A DNA stretch of 64,000 bases, from positions 620,001-684,000 of the forward strand of contig MARA01000001.1 in the NCBI GenBank assembly GCA_001792895.1, in the 5' to 3' direction. Of the stretch, positions 1 through 11,838 are shown piece by piece; position 1 is the first letter of the stretch, and every line of letters begins with the position of its first letter. Position numbers and translations under genes: made by a program. The notes under the pieces are model-generated. The model saw only the letters and a program-made list of their open reading frames with translations. It did not search any database and had not been told where the DNA came from. The stretch comes from Lentinus brumalis. Its lineage: Eukaryota; Basidiomycota; Agaricomycetes; Polyporales; Polyporaceae.

Positions 1-1358
1 TAGCTGGGTCGGCCATCCTTCAGACGCGAGCGATGGACGTGCGGGTGTTGGCCGTGTATACGCAGCCGTCCGGCCGCGAAGTGCAGCACACTCTCCCTAC
101 TACTCATTTCCCGACAGACCGGGAAGAAGCATCCGGACATATGGGGTTAACGAACTCGTCGACCGAGTTGTGGCTGTGTCGCCGATCGGGAGAGCTCCTT
201 TGACTCGAAGCGTTCTTGATAAGTACGGATGTTGCGGCAGTGCGTATGAAGCACGATTGCCTGGTGGCGATGCTACTCATCTAGCATAGGAGTCCTGTGT
301 GGAGAGGAGCTGCAGCTGTCCTGGTCAGTGTGCGCTCTGGACAGACGAGTTCGCATTTGAGGTCCCGATCGGAATATGCCTCCGTCACCGCCACGTCGCA
401 GATAGAGCCGTTGAACAGAGCCGTAGAACGTGTCAGTGATGTTGCCGAACCCCGACGGGGGCCTAGTGTCCCATCACCCTCGCGAGCGGCACCACGATGT
501 GCAATACCGAGGTTAGAGGCAGAGAGAACCATTTGAAGCATCACCTCCCATCCCATGAATGAGGTTCAGGCCGCATGAAAATTCTTTGAATTTTCGCTCA
601 CCATGGGCAGTAGAGACAGAGATTTGACGCCACATTCGGCATGGGTGAGCCCCATTACAGAAGTGTGGTTGCGACGAGAGGCACGCCTTCTGCATGCTGC
701 AAAAGAGGCCTTCAACCGCTGGGAAGTTACGACATGGTGAGCTACAGTCCATTTGATTTCTACCTTTGCGTAAGGGCCAAGGGAGCCTACATATAATGGA
801 TCTTCTGACGTGTCGTGTATAGAAGAGTCAAGGCCTTGGCTCTCGCTGATCCTTCTTTGGGATGAAGCATGTCGCTTCCGGGGTGCGATGTTGCACGAGC
901 GTGATAGAGAAGAAGGTGCTGCGGATAATCATAAAGCTCATCGATGCGCCGAGCACTCGTTTGGGTATATATAGCAAGGTTCGGGTTCGAATATGAACCT
1001 CCTGGCGGCGCGGGCGCTGTCGTGAAGGGGGTCAATGGACGCAGAGCAATCTATGTAGGCGGGATGATTTAGTAGAACGGCATAGTGGACATGTCTTCGT
1101 TTAGGAGGAGTTGAGAGGGGATACGTACTAGGCGGCTACTAAGTAGTAGGCGCGGCGTTGAGGCGGTTAAGGGCAATGGCTTTAGTTCCTAACAAGAACA
1201 AATAAGTAGTGCTGGGCGCCATCTGGAGCTGGAGCCAGGAGCGACCCAGGCGAAGGCTCCTCAAGTTCTCATCACGACCATAACGACCTCATCTCGCTTT
1301 ATGTATTCTGCTTCGTCTCTATAACACTCTGTGTATGCCAATCTGGGGAAACTAAACT
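1..1358. other. 5' flank, no gene recognised
   Basis: Short open frames occur on both strands, but none shows a recognisable domain or a start-donor-acceptor arrangement I can defend. The last 150 bases or so probably hold the promoter and 5' leader of the kelch gene that starts at 1359. Confidence 0.5.
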
Positions 1359-4300
1359 ATGCACTCCCTCCTCACGTCTCTTGTGGTCCTGGGACTAGTG
1401 GAGGACTTCGTTTGGGCGCAGCAGTCTACCGCGGTCTCAAGGTGTGTGCTCTGATATTTTACATGAACGCGGATAGGAGATGGGGGACTCTTGACTCGGG
1501 GAAGTGGTCCGGGGAAGGCTTCACTTAGGGGAATGCTGCATTCGTTACAAGAACGATTGACTTGGTCTCGAGAGCAGGGGTCGGTCGTGGGCCATGCAGC
1601 ATCCCAAGATGGGAGTCCAGCGCGATTGCGGACGAGTATCTACCAAACTGGTAGCAGTGGAAACGTGCTAGTCGAGTTTAGCGTAACACCCACTTCCACT
1701 TCCACTTGTCTCGGTGCATAGCTGCAGAGCTTGTTGCCGGCGAGGATGAGGCATATCTGCATGACGTCAGGATGGAGGCAAGCTGATGGGCCGTCAACCT
1801 TTCGCAACCACCAGTTGCGCTCCCTTGAGCGGGTTCGCACTTCCGTATTGCATTGCAATTGCGGCTGCAATGGATGGAGTGGCGAATTCGGCCGTTCGGG
1901 GAACTCCCATCTTCACGATTCTCGTCTATTCATCTCGGACGGATAGAACATAGCACGATCGCGTGGGGATGCTGCCTAGGTGCCCACGGTCCTGCGCATT
2001 CCGCCCTTGCTGTCTTCCTTCCCCATCTTGATCAATCAATGCTATTACAAACATTATGCTGACTCCGTCCAACCAGATGGGGCCAGGCGGCTGCGCTCGT
2101 GAACGACGTGCTCTACATCCACGGCGGCCGCACAGACCAGTACAACGCATACGGGTACAGCTCCGCACCTGTCAACAACGACATCCTCTTTGTCCCCCTC
2201 AACTCCTCCTTCGAGCTCTCATCACCGCCTTGGGAGTATGTCGCGGGCTGCTCAAACTGCACAACGTCACAAGGGCCCGCCGTCTCCTGGCACACTCTAA
2301 CACCGTTCAACACCTCCGAGCTTCTCCTGTTTGGTGGAGACGCCGGACCAGACATAGCGAAACCGGAGGCAGCGGACTCTGCAGCCCTCTTGGACGCGTC
2401 CGACCGCCTGAAGCCCCAATGGGACCTGGAGACCTCATCTTGGGCGAACGAGCCCGAGCGCCGCATGTATCACAGCGCATGCGAGAGTGGCGGCCAGATA
2501 ATCATCGTTGGCGGAGAGAAGACAGATGGGTCAGGGAACGCGTTCTCGGACCACTACGTGTACGACCCCAAGGCCATTCGTTCACGCAGCTGCCATCGAC
2601 GAACGGTCCGCCGGACTTGTTAGGACATGCATGTGTCGTGCTTCCGGACCGCAGGATGCTTGTCTTCGGCGGCTACTCTCCCTCCGAGAACGCCCTGCTT
2701 CCGTTCTCCACCATCTGGTCGCTGGACACCACCCAGTCCAACTACACATGGCTCTCTCTCGATGTCTCCGACGCCGTCCTGCCGTCACCCCGGCGCGGCT
2801 TCGCTGCGGTTGCTCTCGATGACGGCAAGGTTCTGATTCAGGGCGGCGCAGATGCGGATATGCAGAACATCTTCAGTGATGGCTGGGTTCTGGACACGAC
2901 TCAGAGCCCATTGGTGTGGTCGAGCTTGGACGCCCTATCGCAAGCTGGCCCACGGCGGGACCATTTTGCCGTGGCGGTGGGCTCGGAAGTATTCCTCGGC
3001 TTTGGTACGCCTCATCCCTGATTACAATACTATTTCGCTGACAGCCCTTGCATCGTGTTGAACGTTCTCAGGGTATGGCCAGTTCGCACCTGCCAACGCG
3101 ACCCTGCTCCTGTTCGATGCGTCAAAGGGTGCATTCTCGACGTCATACACACCTCCACCTGCTGTCTCGAGTCCGACGACTACGACCCTGCCCGGAAGCG
3201 CCCCTACGTCCGGTTCGCCAACAGGTACCGGCAAGGGATCGCCGGGAACGGCCACAGGTACAGGCGGGTCGTCCCCGACTGGCAGCGGGGCACCCGGCGA
3301 CGGTGGTAATGGTGGTAATGGTGGTAATGGCGGAGGTAACGGTGGAGGAGACCCTCAAGAGAAGTCCGGCAAGTCCCATGCCACGGCGGTTGCCCTCGGC
3401 GTCGCACTCGGTGTCTTGGGTCTTCTCGCGGGCGGCGGCGCCGCGTTATACATGAGCAAACGTCACGCCTCTGGCCGCGACAGCTTCCACCTGCTTGGGC
3501 CGTCAGACGACGACGACGACAGTCCGCATCTCGGGCCTATCATCCCCGTCGCGGTTGCGGGAGGCACGCGAGAGAAAGGTCTGCCCGTGGTGCAGAACGT
3601 CAGGCAAAAGCTCGTCGGGCTGGTGCCCGGGAGGAGCGCGCCTCAGCAGCCCGTCCGCCGTGACATGCTCGCCGATGAAGATACACGGGTGTTCGAGCCG
3701 TCGTGGTTCGACGTGCGCCGGGAGGGAAGCGTCAGCTCTTGGGGCACTGCCGGTCGTGGCATCCGCCCTGCGCTTGCGGACGCGGTCCAAGATTCTCTGA
3801 CATCTCTCAGGAATGTCGGTGGTGCCATGCTTGCCTATGCCACCAGCGGCCGCCGCAAGGAGGCTAGCGGGACATCGTCCGCGACGTACTGGGACAAGGA
3901 GGCGTCTTACGACTCAGATAAGGCTGGTTTGGTTGCTCTGCCGAGTCTGGCGTCGCGACCCAAGGGAGGGAGGCAGGCTTCGTACACTTCGCAGTGGTCG
4001 TACTACGAGGACCCATTCGCAGACTACGACGTTGAGTCGTTCAAGATGCCTGGCGAACATGAAGGGTACGATTCAGACGCCGTTGAGCTCCACGGTGCTC
4101 CGGCGCTCAATGATCCTCCACCGAAGCCGTACATGTACAGTCGTGTCGCACCGGCCACGGTCGACGTGACGCGACTGACGCCCGTATCAGAGAAGCCTTC
4201 GTTCACGACTATGTCCGATCGTGCACTTAGTTCAGTTTCGTCGCACGGAACACCACCACTAGTCCCGCCTTTATCCTCGAATCCCCCGTCCTCCTCCGAG

Positions 4301-5086
4301 AATTCACGCAGCTCGCACGACGTACCAGGCTCACCTCGCCGTCCCTCATCCATCATTGACGCGAACCCCCCGCCCATCATGACCAACATGCGGCGGTCCG
4401 ACACCTGGTGGTCCAAGTTCGCCAAGACGCCCTTGCTCGAGCGCGCACGCTCGTCCAACAGCTCGCGCATATCCGAGCCGCTCGACTTCCGCGACCCCAA
4501 TCCGCCCCCGCGCCTCAACCCCATCAAGGAGTCGTCCAACTCGCTCTCCCCGCGAGACCCGCCGTCCAAGCGCGGGAGCCGCGACGATCCGATGTACGCG
4601 AGCGTACACCACGGCCGGTCCGCGACGTCCCTGCAGACGTCGAAGACGGCCGACTCGGCGGAGATCGAGAACATGGCTCGTACGATGGACATCGTCCAGA
4701 AAGCCTCCCTGTCCTCGCACCTCTCTCGTGCGAGCACGGATAGCGGGGCGAGCGTCGAGCCACCACCATCGACTGCTGCGCCGCTCGCAGTGTTCATCCC
4801 TGCGCCCCAGCACGGTGTTTCGCCGAACACGCATCACGTCAGCTTCGTGCAGTCCCCGACCGCGGACACTCCCGTGTCGCCACCATCGGGACGGCGGTCG
4901 CAGGGGTCTGTCGCGGCGCGCGTGGAGGCATTCGAGCAGCGGAGGCGGTCGCCGCCGTCTCCGCCTGAGGCTCAGGCTGCACAGGGTCGACATAAGAAGG
5001 GGCGGAACAGCGTGTATGGGCTTGTGCCGAAGCCGTCGCTGTTCGTTGCGAATCCTGATCGAAGGACGTCGAGTGGCGATTCATGA
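1359..5086 (+). CDS. Kelch-repeat membrane protein with long cytoplasmic tail (one frameshift)
   Basis: Three exons are proposed: 1359-1441, 2077-3004 and 3072-5086. Exon 1 encodes a signal peptide (hydrophobic core LLTSLVVLGL, likely cleavage after VWA). Joining at the first intron restores R-W-G-Q-A-A-A-L and then VLYIHGGR, a typical kelch blade opening. Exon 2 has further kelch blades (LLFGG, IIIVGGE, MLVFGGY, VLIQGGA). Exon 3 has a Ser/Thr/Gly-rich linker, a (GGN)n stretch, one membrane span near residues 440-465 (ALGVALGVLGLLAGGGAAL), a basic stop-transfer, a DDDDD patch and about 540 disordered Ser/Pro-rich residues ending at TGA 5084-5086. Extracellular beta-propeller, membrane anchor and cytoplasmic tail would suit a surface sensor or adhesion role (inference). 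The reading frame breaks near 2573-2575. With one added base the model is exactly 1009 codons including the stop; without it the length is not divisible by three. The start is an ATG directly before the signal peptide. No catalytic residues were identified. Confidence 0.8.
1442..2076 (+). other. Unusually long first intron of the kelch gene
   Basis: The donor GTGTGT at 1442 and the acceptor ACCAG ending at 2076 join a signal-peptide exon to the first kelch blade in frame (a codon split as AG/A). At 635 bp it is roughly ten times the usual intron size here. The open frames inside it on both strands have no recognisable motif. A missed small exon is possible but not needed for the frame. Confidence 0.55.
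3302..3351 (+). repeat. GGTGGTAAT-type coding microsatellite
   Basis: About three copies of a nine-base GGTGGTAAT unit plus imperfect extensions encode the Gly-Gly-Asn run in the linker before the membrane span of the kelch protein. The unit length is a multiple of three, so length variants would keep the frame. Confidence 0.8.
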
Positions 5087-7569
5087 TATCTGCATCGATG
5101 CGAGTGCCTCAGTACCCATCCCGATTTCCTTCCGCAGTACCTACCACCTTGTGATACCCCCGCTACCACCCTGTACCTGCTCGGCCCTCCTTTTCTCACC
5201 CTCTCCTCCTCCGCTCTGCCGGACTGTTGTGCTTACTTGTAGAACCTGATCTGCTGTTGGTCACACTATGGACGATGCTTTGTGCTCGCCTACCCTACCT
5301 ACCTACCTCCTGTAATGTCCTCCGGCCCTTCCTTCCTTGTCGGCTCGTGCTGGACGTCCGGACACTTGCTTATGGTATTTCCGTGGTATTCCTCTGTTCT
5401 TACGTCTTACGACCCCTCATGACTATCCGTGCTTCTCCTTACACTGTTTATCTGCAACGGCTCTGCTTCCAGTTGCGTTTACGACTTGTCACGACCCCTT
5501 TGTAGCTTCCGATGATCCTCAGATGTAGGACTGCGTGTATTGTGTTGACTGAATGTACTGTTTTCATAGCTGCTCCATGTTTCGTGTGGGACTCTGCGGC
5601 AGGGTCTCGTACCCGTCACGTCGGCATTGGTGGAGTTTGCAAGAGCGGCGAACATTGCCATGCAATTGTCGAAGTGGAACAACAAAGTATCCGTACATCC
5701 GCGCGACACAGCAGAGAACAAGAAGGTGCTATCTTCGAAAGAGCTACTGCGAAACTTGATTAGAGCGCAGGGGACACAAATGGCGGTCTGACTGTTTGAC
5801 CCCAAGTGCCCTACCGCAGGACCATGAGGTCAATGTTGCTATACAGCTCTTGAGACAGGGGCAGAGGGTGGCAGGGCCAGTTCAGCGCAAGATGTAGGCA
5901 ATGAGGCTTTTCGAGGAGCTCTGCCCCAGGACAGGAGGATGCCACACCATGGACGGACGAACACTGCAAGCAGCCTCAGTAGCACGCCGCAATGCTCTTC
6001 ACCACGCCGAGACTGCAGGCCGACAGGTGCACAACGGCCAGGACCGGCTGGGGAGAGGTGATCGTTGGCGCAAGGAGTCCGAAGTCGTGCATGCAATGAG
6101 ACCGTTCAGAGAGCATCCTGGGTATATGGATGAAGAACGGCTTGACGATGGCCGACCATCGACATCGGCGCGAAAACAACGTTCCTGGGCAGTGCGGCAG
6201 GATGTGTTCGAGACAAGCAGCTGTCAGCGTATGAACCTTGCCGCAACATCATGATTCCACAGGACACAGGCCTCCACTCCGGCATGTATCGCTACCTGGA
6301 AGCGATCCCATAACCCAGAGCCCTACGGAAAGAGCCTTCGAGCAGCTTTCGAGCACAGAGATGAGAGCGATCAAGCGAGTGGGCTGGGTCAAGTCGTCGT
6401 CGCGTCCCGTCGTCCTATTCACGTGTCTCACCTAAGCCTGGGAGGACAAGCGGGCTCCTTGCAGTCAATAAGGATCAATCAGGACTCAGCAGACGGTACC
6501 TACCTGAAGCACACCCTTCCGCGCGAAGCATGTCATACATCACCGCGCCGTTGCAAGACTCGACCGAAAGATCGTTTTACGTCTGCAGTGCGGACTAAGT
6601 CCGCGGCGTCTTGAGCGGAGAGTACATCTTCATTCTCACGAGCTAGCAAAGCAAGCCTTCCAGCATAATAAACGGCAGCCGAGCAAGAGGGTCTAGTGAG
6701 TAGGTCGTAGGGAAAAGAACGAGGCGGTGGATGTTGCTCACAACACAACAACAGCGCCTACCTCAAGCGAACTCGAGCTGCTTCGGCAATTGCCAGATGA
6801 ACTTGACCATGACTACCATCTTCAGTACCGACAATCTCCTGCGCGCATCGTCTATATTTCTATCTGCGTAGTGCTCGTATCATACTCGCATCATGCTCGG
6901 GGTCTGAACATATTCAAGCCTCTGGACTCAAGTTCCGATATTTGGGTCACAGTTCTCGGTCGAATGGGCGTGTGCGGCCCTCTTGACCGACCAATCCGAG
7001 GTCGGTGATGTCTGATTCACTGCCAGACTTCATCCTCATCTCTTCACAGTTTCGGCACCGCTTAGCGAGACGCATGCCCGCCAGCAGGCACGTCACAGCA
7101 TCCAAAGGGTGTTCCGGCGGTCGTTTGCCTGCACGCCCAATTATTGTCTGGAGGAACACCTTAGCCCAGCAGCGCGCAGCTCTCATGCGTGAGGGGCATG
7201 CCGGAGTGTCTGCAATGCATGGCGACCAAAGGATTGCTTTGTGCCAGCACCGCTCCTGATCATCGTCCTGAGCCGCTTCGGGAACCTCTCATCAAGCATG
7301 TTCGCCACGAGGTGTCCCCCCGAAGGGTCGCACTTCTTCTTTTGTTCAATGCCACTCGTAAGCGTCACTGTTCTAGTTCAGTGGGGTAGATCCGGTTATT
7401 CTGCCTCGTTGCGCATTACTTCAAGACATATAACCGATGGGCGGAAGTCGAGACTCCCTCGCCTAACCGAGTCTGACCGCCCTATTTTCCTCCCAAATCG
7501 CCCCAGCGTGTTGCGTGCCGCCACTTCTGTGTCTGCTAACGTTGTCTGTACCTGCACCTAGCTCGCGCT
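5087..7569. other. Intergenic, 3' flank of the kelch gene and promoter of the J-protein gene
   Basis: About 2.5 kb. The first few hundred bases are pyrimidine-rich and look like the 3' UTR of the kelch gene. No domain, tRNA or repeat is recognised in the middle. The last 100 bases are pyrimidine-rich (for example around 7450-7560) and lead into the ATG at 7570. Confidence 0.5.
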
Positions 7570-9474
7570 ATGCCTGCATCTACGGCGGACGTGATCAAGC
7601 ACCTCGAGACGCTAGGTCTCGGGCCCGACGATCTCAACGAGGACGCTGTTAGGGTGGCCTATAAGAAACTGGTGAGCTCTTTCCGCCATGAACGCCGATA
7701 GGCTTCCTCACCCTCTTTCGCTTCCAAGGCTCTCAAGTGGCATCCGGATCGCCATAATGCTGATCCAGAGGAGTCGAAGGAGAAGTTCATCGAGGTACGT
7801 GACCCGCTTTGCGAACAGAGAGCATACGTTTCGAGCATACGAGTTCGCAGGTCAATGACGCCTACAAAGCTCTCGTACACGAATGTAAAAAGCGGAACAA
7901 GCATCATTGGCTCCGCAAGGAGGGCGACGGTTCCTCCACTCTCCGTTCATTCTGGCCTAGCTCGACGCCTAGCGCATCATCGTCGACAAGTTCCAGACCA
8001 AGCGCCCCCTCATCGGTACCGTCTTGCGCAACAGATAGCACCGCGAAGCACACGGAGATACCTACCTCGAAGCCGACAGATCCCATATCCGAAAAACCCG
8101 CACCCTCTGCCTCTGCGAAGCCGACAGATTCACCACCCGCGAAGCCGACAGACGTCTCATCTTCTGCAGCGAAGTCCTCATCTCATCGCGCAGCGGAGCC
8201 TAAGGACGCGCGCGAAACACGTTCCAAAGGGACACGTCGGTCTGGTGACCGTGAGCCGTCGCATCCGTCTTCACGTACGCACCGTTCCCACCCCAGAACA
8301 TCTCACACGTCTTCTGGTGCCCCCAAATCGCCGCGGCCTTCCAAGGCATCTAATCACCACGATGATGACTCCGATACTTCATCTGAGGCTGGGTGCGTTT
8401 TCCGATCACGTATGACTGCGCTACCGTGCTCACATGAGCCTTCTTTCCGCTCTATAGCTCTCTTCACGAGCAGAAGCACCGTCACCGTCACCATGGGAAG
8501 GTAAAGAAGCACTCGCTCGGAGAAGACGACTACGAGTTCATCGACCTCGGCTCTCCTCTCAAGCCGCTCCGGGCTCCGAAACCCCTCTCGACCACATCCC
8601 AGGACAAAGACTGGATCTTTCCTCTTCCCCTCACGCTCGAAGACCTCTACTTTGGGGCGAAGCACCGCTACCGTGTCACTCGGACGCTGCGCACCGAGAA
8701 ATCGTCAGATTCGCACCCTTCACCGAAGACGCAAACTGTGCAACTTGACGTCCACGTCTCGCCTGGGTGGCGGAACGGCACGCGCATCCGTGTTCCGGGA
8801 GTAGGAAACCAACGGTCAGATGGCTCATTCCAGGACATCGTCTTCGTCGTAGAAGAGATCGCGCACCCGCGCTTCGCGCGCTCGGGAGACGATATCGTCC
8901 TTCCGGTGCGCGTCCCCTGGGTAGATGCGCACAGCCGCCGTCCGTACCCTCCGCACGATATCTATGAGGATGATGACAGCATCCTTGGTAGCGAAGGAAG
9001 CAGCGCCGGTGGAGGGCGGTATCGGTTCGGATTCGGATTCGGACGAGGGCGCCAGCACGGACACGATCACGAAAGGGACGACGAGCCTGAAGATGACGAA
9101 GTGTACGTGATGGGCCTCGACGGCGAGGAGTACACAATCCCCATCCCGCGGACGCTCGTCGAGGCTGCGGACGGAACACGGATCTTCGGTGCGGGCATGC
9201 CTGTTCGCAAGAATGGCAAGGTCGTGGGGAAGGGTGACTTGGTCATACGGTGAGTCCATTTGTCTTCACCGTCACGCTTTCCCCGCACCCCGCATCGTGT
9301 CCGGAGCGTACGACTTTCGCTTCGACGTCTTGCGTCTTCTTGTCCCGTGGGGTGAGTGATGGGCTGACGTCCCCGCGCTACAGATGGGAGTTCGCCTTCC
9401 CGGAGTCCGAGAAGCTGCAGCGGTCACGCTGGCAGACCCTGAAGGACGCAATGCACCTCCGCTTCCAGGTTTAA
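7570..9474 (+). CDS. Divergent DnaJ/Hsp40 co-chaperone
   Basis: Five exons (7570-7671, 7729-7794, 7851-8392, 8458-9249, 9384-9474) give 530 residues with every junction in phase. Residues 1-70 form a J domain with an HPD motif at 39-41 ([10 protein letters not shown]), the element that stimulates Hsp70 ATPase in this family. A Ser/Pro/Lys-rich linker of about 200 residues replaces the usual Gly/Phe region and carries three SKPTD/AKPTD repeats. The C-terminal part matches the peptide-binding domains of type II Hsp40s: LEDLYFGAKH, then VSPGWRNGTRIRVPG, DIVFVVEE, GAGMPVRKNGK and a WEFAFPES end. An acidic/His-rich insert interrupts it. There is no zinc-finger CxxCxGxG module. The C-terminal blocks parallel those of the Sis1-like gene at 52052-53538, so this is a divergent family member rather than an orthologue. 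Cytosolic or nuclear chaperone work is inferred. The start is the first ATG before the J domain. Confidence 0.85.
8070..8150 (+). repeat. Short coding repeats (KPTD) in the J-protein linker
   Basis: A 12-base unit reading gaagccgacaga occurs three times with variable spacing and encodes Lys-Pro-Thr-Asp each time. It lies in the low-complexity linker of the divergent J-protein and suggests local duplication in a disordered region. Confidence 0.75.
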
Positions 9475-10172
9475 CGTCAAGTACCCCAGTCTGACCTACA
9501 TCGTGGCCCGGCTAGCACGCCGCTGGCCATATCACATTTCCTTGCATTGCGACACATGGCTATGCCTTGTACCGACGTTCGTCGTCGTCGTCCTAGACTG
9601 CCAAAACCTGACAGCCTCCTTTCGCATGTTGTCCTTTCCTCAGTTCTTGACTCTCTTCCTTGTATTCATGGGACCATCTTCGTCTGCCCCTTCTTCCTCC
9701 ACGGACCTTGTAACTAGCTAGCACCAACATCAACCTGTACAGTACTATGTCTTGTTCATGTCCATTCATTCAGTACATACTCTCCATGTATCATGTGCCA
9801 TTCCATGTGGGTCTCTGCTCGATTTCCAAGCTTCAAGCCTCGTGCTCCATTCTAGGTTACTTCCGTCCCACTGCCAGTCGACCGCTTTGCGGGGCCTATT
9901 GAAGATGGGAGGACTACTTCTGGGAGGTGCCCCATCACGATACTCTTCTCTTGATGTAGCCAGACACGCTGTCCGCTGCCGGGAGTATGTACGCAGTTCA
10001 GTACTGTATGTTGTAGTTAAACAGCAGCCCGGAAGCCCGATTGGCCATTGTATGACTGCGCCTGAATTCCCAGGAGCACTACATATGTACGGGAGAACGG
10101 TTCGGTTCTGAAGCTTGAAGCTTGAAGTCCAGGTCTTTTTAGTGCAAAAGATCACAAATACCACAGTTGTAG
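9475..10172. other. Intergenic between the J-protein gene and tRNA-Asp
   Basis: No coding signal is recognised. A small tandem GCTTGAAGCTTGAAG motif lies at about 10111-10125. A run of four A's on the + strand just after it is a plausible T-run pol III terminator for the minus-strand tRNA. Confidence 0.5.
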
Positions 10173-10270
10173 CTCTCTGTCGGGGAGTCGAACCCCGCTT
10201 TCGCGCGGACCTGGTAGGAAATACATCCACGCATGACAGGCGCGTGTACTAACCGATATACTAACAGAGA
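10173..10270 (-). tRNA. tRNA-Asp (GTC) with a 26-nt intron
   Basis: On the minus strand TCTCTGT pairs perfectly with ACAGAGA as the acceptor stem, followed by discriminator G. The D arm contains TATATCGGTTAGTA. The anticodon stem CGCGC pairs with GCGCG only if bases 10208-10233 are removed as an intron. That intron sits immediately after position 37, the canonical place for eukaryotic nuclear tRNA introns. The anticodon loop reads CTGTCAC, giving GTC (Asp), with anticodon bases at 10235-10237. The T arm CGGGG-TTCGACT-CCCCG is perfect and forms the B box. CCA is not encoded, as expected. Without the intron the variable region would be about 30 nt, so the intron reading is clearly better. Confidence 0.93.
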
Positions 10271-11838
10271 TACAGGATTTACGAGCAAGTGACAATACCA
10301 GCAGTGTTGCACAAAGGTCCGTAAATACGTCGTGAGCGCCGCCAGGCTTCAGCCCAGACACACAACAACGTTAACGATATGACCGGAGGTGTATTGAGGT
10401 CCCGAAGACCAGACCAATCACTAGCAGAACCTAACTATATCAGCGTCCTAGGACAAGAGATCGAGGGCACAGACCAGATACCGAGTCCCGACACCGCTAT
10501 TACTTGAACCACCGCACGCATGCCCGTCACCCCTGCCACACGCACGGAAGCGTTCAGGGTCCCGGCGCTGGGAAAGCCGGTAGGGTATCGAATCCGATGT
10601 CTTAGGATTGTGGTTCGTCCGGCTTCCAGTCCTCGATTGACTGGGTGTCCTGTGGGAGCTGTGGGCACGTTCTGAGGATCGAAGGTGGCCAGACCACAGA
10701 CACAGACACCGTGACATGATCAAAGAAAGGTACGCAAGGCACCATGTACGAGTACATGACCCGGTCGACGTACGTTCACGTATCGCTATGATGAGGAGTC
10801 TAAGAGGACCAGCTGCGGGTGCGGGAACTCGCCACTGGTGTCATGCCGTCGTGCTGTCGTGCTGAGAGAGTTGGCCGTGAACGTCTGAACGACGGCACCG
10901 ACGCGGGCGTGCTGTCAATGGCAGACGCATTCCGCTGGTCTGCCTCCGCATTTGTCGCCTCCGCCGTGCTCGGTCCAGGGCGCCCAGCGAACGTAGGTTG
11001 CACTAGTACTGTGCCAAACTGTGCAGGCCAAGTCATGGCTCGGCTCTGCGGGCACACCACCGGACCCAGGGCGCGGCCTGAAAGCATCTGTCGGTCAGAA
11101 CGCGGCGCACGACCGTCGATAGACAGGGTGTTCGAAGCCCACGCTGCGACAGAACCTCCGCTCCCAGGCGGACACGGTACGGTACGGTGGGCCGCGCCCA
11201 GGGACACCGCACTCCAGCTGCGGGAGTGTCTGTCGACCTTTGCAGTTTGCAGTTTGCAGTGGTACGGCCCGCTGACACGCTGAGCATGGGCGTTGGCGTT
11301 GGCGTGAGGGCGGCCGTTCGACACGGACGTGGGGAGATGGGCCGAGCTCCTTGAGCGCAAACCTTGCAGCTGGGGGCTTCTCCGTCTGTATTGGTCCTTG
11401 GAGCTGGAAAGATATGCGATGATGACGGGCAAGAGACGGGCAGGTCCTCGCGCCGGGGCCCACCCTGAAGTGCCGGACCGACGCCGTGTGGATAGGAAGG
11501 ACGATGCGTGGCCAGTGAACAAGGGGTCGGCGTGCCATCCCGGGACCAGGATCACGGAGAGAATGCAGCGAGCAGTGCTGAACCGCAGCGGACAGCAAGC
11601 CAAGGACGATGGCTTGGAGAGGCTGAGAGATACGCCGACAACCAGGCCGATAGGTGTCCGCGACGTTGGGTGCGAGTGAGCCAAGCTCCCGACTTGCCGC
11701 AGGATTGCACAAACGATGATACATGCTTCAATCGCACACTCTCATCCACATGCACGACGGTGAGCCGAGGGAAGGGTCTCAATCCGGGGTATGCATTGAA
11801 TACAAGGGCGCGGTACAAAACACAAGACGGCAGGAACG
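10271..11838. other. Intergenic with one related-repeat segment
   Basis: A 294-codon open frame (10800-11684, -) exists but is Ser/Arg-rich and has no domain, so it is not called a gene. The stretch around 11571-11625 is similar to 12688-12735 (see the repeat entry). Nothing else is recognised. Confidence 0.45.
11571..11625. repeat. Diverged direct repeat, copy A
   Basis: This segment aligns in the same orientation with 12688-12735. Both share gcagcggacag, then agccaagga and ggcttg with few mismatches. On the minus strand both copies encode K-P-S-S-L-A-x-C-P-L-x-F-S followed at a distance by S-V-I/M-x-V-P. The two copies flank the 183-codon ORF at 11839-12390. Confidence 0.5.

Noticed and set aside
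4024..4830. 268-codon minus-strand frame
   Set aside because: Antisense to the tail of the kelch protein, with no domain.
10800..11684. 294-codon minus-strand frame
   Set aside because: Ser/Arg-rich, with no recognisable domain. Its only interesting part is the short repeat-related segment.
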